Below, one piece after another: positions 6,756 to 11,202 of a DNA stretch of 11,202 nt. Both the position numbers and the translations under genes were made by a program. This DNA is from ZC4RG20 sp964518995. GTDB taxonomy: Bacteria > Pseudomonadota > Gammaproteobacteria > Steroidobacterales > Rariloculaceae. A model generated the notes under the pieces. The model did no database searches and was not told the DNA's origin. It was given only the letters and a program-made list of their open reading frames with translations. The DNA is taken from NCBI GenBank assembly GCA_964518995.1, contig CAZFJU010000149.1, forward strand, positions 1-11,202. The letters run 5' to 3'. Each line of letters opens with the position of its first letter. Within the stretch, counting starts at the first letter, position 1.

Positions 6756-6780
6756 GCGGCGGCGGGCTGCCCGCCGCCGC
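6756..6780. repeat. Perfect 25-nt inverted repeat between nhaB and the dehydrogenase gene
   Basis: GCGGCGGCGGGC and GCCCGCCGCCGC are exact reverse complements around a single T (6768). As RNA it would form about 11 GC pairs with a CTG loop. It sits 8 nt after the previous hairpin and has no T run. It may be a second terminator-like element, a transcript-end block, or an operator-like palindrome for the downstream operon. Confidence 0.55.
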
Positions 6781-6834
6781 GCGCACGAGCCGAAAGTGTG
6801 ACAGCACGATGTGCCCTCGTACCGCATCTGCCTC

Positions 6835-6840
6835 TAGAAT
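6835..6840 (+). promoter_or_regulatory. Candidate -10 element for the nucleotide-sugar operon
   Basis: TAGAAT differs from TATAAT at one position and lies 34 nt before the GTG start of the dehydrogenase gene. The best -35 candidate is poor (GTGCCC at 6811-6816, 18-nt spacer). Its location after the two hairpins fits a new transcription unit. Confidence 0.35.
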
Positions 6841-6874
6841 GGGCGGCGCGCAATCCGCGCAATGAGGTGACATT

Positions 6875-8152
6875 GTGTTGACCCTGCAAGACGTGCGCAT
6901 CGGCGTGATCGGCCTCGGCTACGTGGGTCTGCCGCTCGCGCTCGAGTTCGGCAAGCGCTATCCGACCGTCGGTTTCGATATCAATACGGGCCGCATCGCC
7001 GAGCTGCAAGCCGGCCGGGATTCGACTCTCGAAGCCGATCCGGAAGAGATGCGCGCCGCGGAACAGCTGGTCTATTCCACCGACGCCGAAGCGCTTCGCA
7101 GCTGCAACGTTTATATCGTCACCGTCCCGACCCCGGTCGGCGCCGATAAGCGCCCGTTGCTCACGCCGTTGGAAGGGGCGAGCAAGACGGTCGGCGGTGT
7201 CATCTCGAAGGGCGATATCGTCGTCTACGAATCGACTGTGTATCCGGGCTGCACCGAGGAGTTCTGCATCCCGATCGTCGAAGCCGTCTCGGGGCTCAAG
7301 CTGAACCGCGATTTTTACGCGGGCTACAGCCCCGAGCGCATCAACCCCGGCGATAAGGAGCATCGCCTGCCGACGATCCGCAAGGTCACGTCCGGATCGA
7401 CGCCGGAGGCGGCCGAGCTCATCGACGCGCTCTATTGCAGCATCATCACGGCCGGGACTCACAAGGCATCGAGCATCCGGGTGGCGGAAGCCGCCAAGGT
7501 CATCGAGAACACGCAGCGGGACGTCAATATCGCGCTGATCAACGAGCTCGCGCTGATCTTCAACCGCCTCGGCATCGATACGCTCGAGGTGTTGGAGGCC
7601 GCCGGCACGAAGTGGAACTTTCTGCCGTTCCGTCCCGGGCTCGTCGGCGGACACTGCATCGGAGTGGATCCGTACTATCTGACTCACAAGGCGCAGGAAA
7701 TCGGCTACCACCCCGAGATGATCCTGGCCGGTCGGCGCCTGAACGACAGCATGGGCGAGTACGTCGCGTCGCGGGTCGTGAAGCTGATGATCGACAAGAA
7801 CATCAACCCCGCCGGCGCCAAGGTGCTCGTGCTGGGGCTTGCGTTCAAGGAGAACTGCCCGGACGTGCGCAATACCAAGATTGCGGACGTCGTCCGGGAG
7901 CTCGAGTCGTATCGGTGCGACACCACTGTGTGGGATCCTTGGGTCGACGCCGATGAGGCGGAGCACGAGTACGGGATTCGTCCTGTCCGCGAGCCGGAAG
8001 CGGGCCACTACGATGCCATCGTGCTCGCCGTCGCGCACCGGGAGTTCATCGAGCTCGGCGCGTCGGGTTTGAAGCGGTTCGGTACGCCGAATCACGTGGT
8101 GTATGACATCAAGTCCGTGTTGCCGAAGGATCGGGTGGACGGGCGGCTATAG
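6875..8152 (+). CDS. tviB: UDP-N-acetylhexosamine 6-dehydrogenase, TviB/WbpO type
   Basis: This family oxidises C6 of a UDP-N-acetylhexosamine (UDP-GlcNAc for TviB, UDP-GalNAc for WbpO) to the uronic acid in two NAD+-dependent steps. The 425-residue length equals that of Salmonella TviB. The Rossmann loop is at residues 10-18 (GVIGLGYVG), VPTPV at 84-88, YSPERINPGD at 151-160, AAKVIENTQRD at 206-216, and the catalytic Cys261 lies in GGHCIGVDPYYLTHK. The AGYSPERINPGDKEHRLP block and the PFRPGLVGG segment match TviB closely, unlike the shorter-motif UDP-glucose dehydrogenases. The start is GTG at 6875 with GAGGTGA at 6864-6870; a TTG one codon on is less likely. It heads a two-gene operon with the epimerase 27 nt downstream. 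TviB versus WbpO substrate use cannot be settled by reading; UDP-glucose is unlikely. Confidence 0.9.
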   Translation: MLTLQDVRIGVIGLGYVGLPLALEFGKRYPTVGFDINTGRIAELQAGRDSTLEADPEEMRAAEQLVYSTDAEALRSCNVYIVTVPTPVGADKRPLLTPLEGASKTVGGVISKGDIVVYESTVYPGCTEEFCIPIVEAVSGLKLNRDFYAGYSPERINPGDKEHRLPTIRKVTSGSTPEAAELIDALYCSIITAGTHKASSIRVAEAAKVIENTQRDVNIALINELALIFNRLGIDTLEVLEAAGTKWNFLPFRPGLVGGHCIGVDPYYLTHKAQEIGYHPEMILAGRRLNDSMGEYVASRVVKLMIDKNINPAGAKVLVLGLAFKENCPDVRNTKIADVVRELESYRCDTTVWDPWVDADEAEHEYGIRPVREPEAGHYDAIVLAVAHREFIELGASGLKRFGTPNHVVYDIKSVLPKDRVDGRL

Positions 8153-8179
8153 CGTGACGGATTACCGAAGGGAGAGCGC

Positions 8180-9193
8180 GTGAAGATATTGGTGACGGGC
8201 GCCGCAGGGTTCATCGGCTTCCACACGGTGAAACGGCTGCTCGAGCGCGGCGACCAGGTCGTCGGCCTCGACAACCTGAACGAGTACTACGATGTCACGC
8301 TGAAGCGCGCGCGGCTCGCGCTGCTCGAGCCGAATCCCGGCTTCAAATTCGTCAAGCTCGATCTGGCCGACCGCGACGGCGTCGCCGAGCTCTTCGCGTC
8401 CGAGCGCTTCGACCGCGTAGTGCATCTCGCCGCCCAAGCCGGCGTGCGCTACAGCATCGAGGCGCCGTTCACGTACACGGACAGCAACGTCACCGGCACG
8501 CTGACCGTGCTCGAAGGTTGCCGCCACAATGGCGTCCAGCATCTGGTCTTTGCGTCGACGAGCTCAGTGTATGGCGCGAACACGAAGATGCCGTTCTCGG
8601 TGCATCAGAACGTCGATCATCCGCTCTCGCTCTACGCCGCGACCAAAAAGGCGAACGAGCTGATGGCGCACACCTACGCGAGCCTGTACGGGCTGCCCTG
8701 CACGGGGCTGCGTTTCTTCACGGTGTACGGTCCCTATGGGCGGCCAGACATGGCGCTCTTTTTGTTCACTAAGAACATTTTGGCCGGCAAGCCGATCGAC
8801 GTATTCAACTACGGCAACCATCGCCGCGACTTCACCTTCGTCGAAGACATCGCCGGCGGCATCGTAGCGGCGCTCGATCGGCCCGCGACCGCGAATCCAT
8901 CGTGGAACGGCGACGCGCCGGATCCCGCGACGAGCGCGGCGCCGTATCGCATCTATAACATTGGCAACCAGCAACCCGTCGAGCTCATGCGTTACATCGA
9001 GGTGCTCGAGGCGTGCCTCGGCAGAAAGGCGGAGAAAAATATGCTGCCGCTGCAGCCGGGGGATGTGCCCGATACCTGGGCCGATGTGGAGGATCTGGTG
9101 GCGGACGTAGGCTATCGGCCGAGCACGCCGGTTGAAGTCGGTGTGCGGCGCTTCGTCGAGTGGTACGTCGACTACTACGGGGTGCAGCTGTAG
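8180..9193 (+). CDS. NAD-dependent UDP-uronate 4-epimerase (UDP-glucuronate 4-epimerase type)
   Basis: This short-chain dehydrogenase-like epimerase of the extended SDR class inverts C4 of a UDP-sugar through a transient 4-keto intermediate. The 337-residue protein has GAAGFIG at residues 7-13, the catalytic ST near residue 127 in FASTSSVYG, and the Tyr152-x3-Lys156 pair in SLYAATKKANELM. TVYGPYGRPDMALFLFTK and the segment YNIGNQQPVELMRYIEVLE match the WbnF/LpsL/CapI group, whose studied members convert UDP-GlcA to UDP-GalA. It does not resemble TviC, the usual partner of TviB, at the N-terminus. It starts at GTG 8180, with AAGGGAG at 8168-8174. It follows the dehydrogenase by 27 nt and is almost certainly co-transcribed with it. 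Its actual substrate may therefore be an N-acetylated uronate or UDP-GlcA from elsewhere. Family is firm, substrate is not. Confidence 0.88.
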   Translation: MKILVTGAAGFIGFHTVKRLLERGDQVVGLDNLNEYYDVTLKRARLALLEPNPGFKFVKLDLADRDGVAELFASERFDRVVHLAAQAGVRYSIEAPFTYTDSNVTGTLTVLEGCRHNGVQHLVFASTSSVYGANTKMPFSVHQNVDHPLSLYAATKKANELMAHTYASLYGLPCTGLRFFTVYGPYGRPDMALFLFTKNILAGKPIDVFNYGNHRRDFTFVEDIAGGIVAALDRPATANPSWNGDAPDPATSAAPYRIYNIGNQQPVELMRYIEVLEACLGRKAEKNMLPLQPGDVPDTWADVEDLVADVGYRPSTPVEVGVRRFVEWYVDYYGVQL

Positions 9194-9201
9194 CGATGTA
9201 G

Positions 9202-9251
9202 CGAGCTCAGCCGGCTCGTTGCAATGATGCGCCGATGCCGCCGCCGGCGGC
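9202..9251. terminator. Weak inverted repeats between convergent genes
   Basis: The 74-bp gap between the epimerase stop and the Uma2 gene stop holds CGAGC (9202-9206) paired with GCTCG (9214-9218), followed by TTGC, and the palindrome GCCGCCGGCGGC (9240-9251). Either could end transcription from the facing genes, but neither has a T run. Confidence 0.25.
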
Positions 9252-9267
9252 CGCGCGGCGCGCCGAG

Positions 9268-9843
9268 TCAGCTCGCGAACAGCCCGGGAAGATCGACGCG
9301 CACCCCAGGCAGCGCGGCGAGCGCGAGCGGCTGATCCAGAAGCGGGCGCTCCAGCCGTTGGTAGCCGCCAGCTCGGGGCACCTGGTAACGCACGAGCTCC
9401 GCAGCCGCAAGATCGAGCAGCCAGAGCTCGGGGATTCCGTGCCGCGCGTAAAGCGCCGCCTTGACATCGCGGTCGAACGCGAGCGAGCTATGTGCGACCT
9501 CGACGATCAACAGCACGTCGTTCGCGACGGGATGGGCCGACTTGTAAAAATCTCTGCGCGGACGTACCAGTGCGAGGTCCGGCTGAGGCTCGGAATAGCG
9601 GCCGAGCCGAATCGGGTTCTGAACCCGCACGATCGCTCGCGTACCTGTGGCCGCCTGCAAGGCCGCGGCGAGCTGATCCACCGTGCCGGCGTGCAAGCTC
9701 CCCGGCGGGGGCATGACGAAAATCTCGCCCGCGACCAGCTCGACGCGCTCGTCAGCGCCGAGGATGCCGACATCGGCCATCCGGTAATAGTCTTCGACGC
9801 TCAGGCAACGGCGCCGGGGAGCCTCCGAGACGGAGTGATCCAT
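9268..9843 (-). CDS. Uma2-family (DUF820) putative endonuclease
   Basis: Uma2 proteins adopt a PD-(D/E)xK restriction-endonuclease-like fold; their cellular role is mostly unknown. The 191-residue product has the family's usual size and order of motifs: ERVELVAGEIFVMPPPG (Glu40), then EPQPDLALVRP with Asp89, then LIVEVAHSSLAFDRDVKAALY with Glu115 and Lys128, then HGIPELWLLDL. The acidic residues and the lysine expected for the active site are all present, so it looks intact. The ATG at 9843 is preferred over an in-frame TTG at 9855, because GGAG at 9850-9853 is 6 nt upstream of the ATG. It stands alone, convergent with the epimerase and divergent from pgi across 166 bp, with no obvious partner antitoxin or methylase. 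Family assignment is confident; nuclease activity and target are not known. Confidence 0.88.
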   Translation of the reverse strand: MDHSVSEAPRRRCLSVEDYYRMADVGILGADERVELVAGEIFVMPPPGSLHAGTVDQLAAALQAATGTRAIVRVQNPIRLGRYSEPQPDLALVRPRRDFYKSAHPVANDVLLIVEVAHSSLAFDRDVKAALYARHGIPELWLLDLAAAELVRYQVPRAGGYQRLERPLLDQPLALAALPGVRVDLPGLFAS

Positions 9844-10009
9844 GGCTTGCTCCAATCTCTGCTGCCCTCAGCATAACGGCCTCGCGTAAACTAGGCGACA
9901 CATTGCCACGCGGGCACCGCCGCCGCGAGCTGCAAAACTCGGCGCAACGTTTGATTTCTCCGCCGGCGCATGCGAGGGTTTACGCCGCTCGCCTCCAACG
10001 GATCGGAAG
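9844..10009. promoter_or_regulatory. Divergent promoter region between the Uma2 gene and pgi
   Basis: On the minus strand TATGCT (9870-9875) is a reasonable -10 for the Uma2 gene, with only a poor -35 upstream. On the plus strand TAAACT (9887-9892) and TTGCCA (9903-9908, five of six to TTGACA) are visible, but they are not in the right relative positions to form one promoter. No clear operator palindrome is seen. Tentative. Confidence 0.25.
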
Positions 10010-11202
10010 ATGGCCCACGACGAAGTCTACGGCCCGCGTACGCCGGCGTGGCGCGGGCTCGCGCATCATGCCGAGGTGCTGAAGGGCACGTCCCTGCGCG
10101 CGCTCTTCGATGCCGAGCCGAACCGGTTCGCTCACTTCTCGCTCGAGCGTGAAGGGCTGCTCCTCGATTTCAGCCGTCAGCTACTCGATCGTCAGGCGCT
10201 CGATCTGCTCGTCGAGCTCGCCGGTCAGACGGAAGTGCCGCGCTGGATCGAGCTGATGTTCGCCGGTCATCCGATCAACAACACCGAGGATCGGCCGGCG
10301 CTGCATGTCGCGCTGCGGCGGCCGGCGGATCGCCCCATATATGCTTGGGGCGAGGATGTGATGCCGCTCGTCGAGGCGGAGCGGCGCAGCATGCGCAGGC
10401 TGGCCGACGCGCTGCACGCTGGCGAGCTGAAGGGGCATACCGGGCGGCCGATCACCGATGTCGTGAACATCGGCATCGGCGGGTCGGACCTCGGCATCGT
10501 GATGGCCGTCGAGGCGCTTGCCGGACACGTGAAGCCCGGCCTCGGCGTGCACTGCGTATCGAATGTTGACGGTGTGCGGCTCAAGCAGGTGCTCGCGCGC
10601 GTCGATCCGGAAACGACGCTGTTCGTGATCTGCTCGAAGAGCTTCACGACGTTGGAAACTCTGACGAATGCGCGGATGGCGAGGCAGTGGCTGCTCGAGC
10701 ACGGCGGCGAGCCGGCGGTGGCCGCGCATTGCATCGCAGTCTCGACGAATCATGCCGCGATGGACGAGTTCGGCATTGCGCCCGATCGTCGGCTCGCGAT
10801 GTGGGACTGGGTCGGCGGGCGCTACTCGATATGGTCGGCGGTGGGGCTCACCGTCGCCCTCGCGATCGGCTGGCCGGCTTTCGAGCGCTTTCTCGCGGGC
10901 GCACATGCGGTCGACGAGCATTTTCGGCAGGCGCCGCTGCGGGAGAACCTGCCCGCGATGCTGGCGCTCGTCGGCATCTGGAACCGGAATTTTCTCGGCG
11001 CCTCGAGCCATGCGGTATTGCCGTATGACGATCATTTGCACCGCTTCCCGGCCTATCTCCAGCAGCTGGAGATGGAGAGCAATGGCAAATCGGTGCGCCG
11101 CGGCGGCGAGCCGGTGGAATGCGCCACCTGCCCGATCGTGTGGGGGGAGCCGGGGTCGAATGCGCAGCATAGCTTCTATCAGTTGCTGCACCAGGGAACG
11201 GA
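10010..11202 (+). CDS. pgi: Glucose-6-phosphate isomerase, 3' end cut by the window
   Basis: Pgi interconverts glucose-6-phosphate and fructose-6-phosphate in the cytoplasm, linking glycolysis, gluconeogenesis and hexosamine synthesis. The window contains 397 codons; E. coli Pgi has about 549, so roughly 150 residues lie beyond the right edge. Visible blocks include VNIGIGGSDLG, SNVDG and SKSFTTLETLTNA (sugar-phosphate binding), WDWVGGRYSIWSAVG (PROSITE signature 1), MESNGK with Glu356, and WGEPGSNAQHSFYQL with His387; the last two correspond by spacing to the catalytic Glu355 and His386 of E. coli. The start is ATG 10010, giving MAHDEVYGPRTPAW; the ribosome site is weak (GGA about 7 nt upstream), and no in-frame ATG was seen in the roughly 60 nt upstream that I read. 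Leu replaces the usual Gln in the FTTxET block, otherwise nothing is unusual. The frame stays open to the last base. Confidence 0.96.
   Translation, partial: MAHDEVYGPRTPAWRGLAHHAEVLKGTSLRALFDAEPNRFAHFSLEREGLLLDFSRQLLDRQALDLLVELAGQTEVPRWIELMFAGHPINNTEDRPALHVALRRPADRPIYAWGEDVMPLVEAERRSMRRLADALHAGELKGHTGRPITDVVNIGIGGSDLGIVMAVEALAGHVKPGLGVHCVSNVDGVRLKQVLARVDPETTLFVICSKSFTTLETLTNARMARQWLLEHGGEPAVAAHCIAVSTNHAAMDEFGIAPDRRLAMWDWVGGRYSIWSAVGLTVALAIGWPAFERFLAGAHAVDEHFRQAPLRENLPAMLALVGIWNRNFLGASSHAVLPYDDHLHRFPAYLQQLEMESNGKSVRRGGEPVECATCPIVWGEPGSNAQHSFYQLLHQGT

Noticed and set aside
6689..8095. 468-codon minus-strand open frame opposite the dehydrogenase gene
   Set aside because: It is a codon-bias shadow in GC-rich DNA: the Arg/Asp/His-rich product shows no domain, while the plus strand encodes a fully conserved TviB-type enzyme.
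968..9193. Very frequent CTCGAG hexamers across the coding regions
   Set aside because: They mostly fall on in-frame Leu-Glu codons (CTC GAG), so codon preference explains them without invoking a signal sequence.
9235..9876. 213-codon plus-strand frame opposite the Uma2 gene
   Set aside because: No recognisable motif and rich in Arg; the minus strand has the complete Uma2 motif set and a ribosome site.
10181..11191. 336-codon minus-strand open frame opposite pgi
   Set aside because: The composition is that of an antisense shadow, and the plus strand encodes Pgi with catalytic motifs intact to the window edge.

Overview
This GC-rich window looks like a stretch of chromosome from a gammaproteobacterium. 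The main reason is gene order: mltD, yafS, rnhA and dnaQ are neighbours here as they are in E. coli, and FabI, NhaB and Pgi resemble gammaproteobacterial proteins. I cannot name a genus. All calls rest on reading the sequence and on remembered family sequences; no search was run.

Layout. The left third is on the minus strand: mltD (lipoprotein lytic transglycosylase with three LysM domains) followed downstream by fabI (enoyl-ACP reductase), which has its own likely promoter. A 197-bp divergent region then leads to a plus-strand run: yafS (methyltransferase), rnhA (RNase HI, overlapping yafS by 4 nt), a short intergenic repeat cluster that supplies the rnhA stop codon, dnaQ (pol III proofreading subunit) and nhaB (Na+/H+ antiporter). 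Two strong GC-rich hairpins separate nhaB from a two-gene nucleotide-sugar operon: a TviB/WbpO-type 6-dehydrogenase and a UDP-glucuronate 4-epimerase-type protein. A minus-strand Uma2-family nuclease-like gene converges on this pair. On its other side it diverges from pgi (glucose-6-phosphate isomerase), which runs off the right edge.

How it fits together. The content is mostly housekeeping: lipid synthesis, cell-wall turnover, replication and repair, ion homeostasis, sugar phosphate and nucleotide-sugar metabolism. Pgi supplies fructose-6-phosphate, the precursor of UDP-GlcNAc, and the dehydrogenase/epimerase pair would turn UDP-sugars into UDP-uronic acids for a surface polysaccharide. No glycosyltransferase or polymerase is present here.

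I see no CRISPR array, intact insertion sequence, tRNA, rRNA, phage gene or obvious defence island, and no convincing new multi-gene system. The points most worth a second look are the repeat cluster at the rnhA 3' end, FabI residues at two positions linked to triclosan resistance, the substrate-ambiguous and isolated uronic-acid gene pair, the absence of gloB from its usual place, and several strong inverted repeats. No gene-free stretch exceeds 300 bases.
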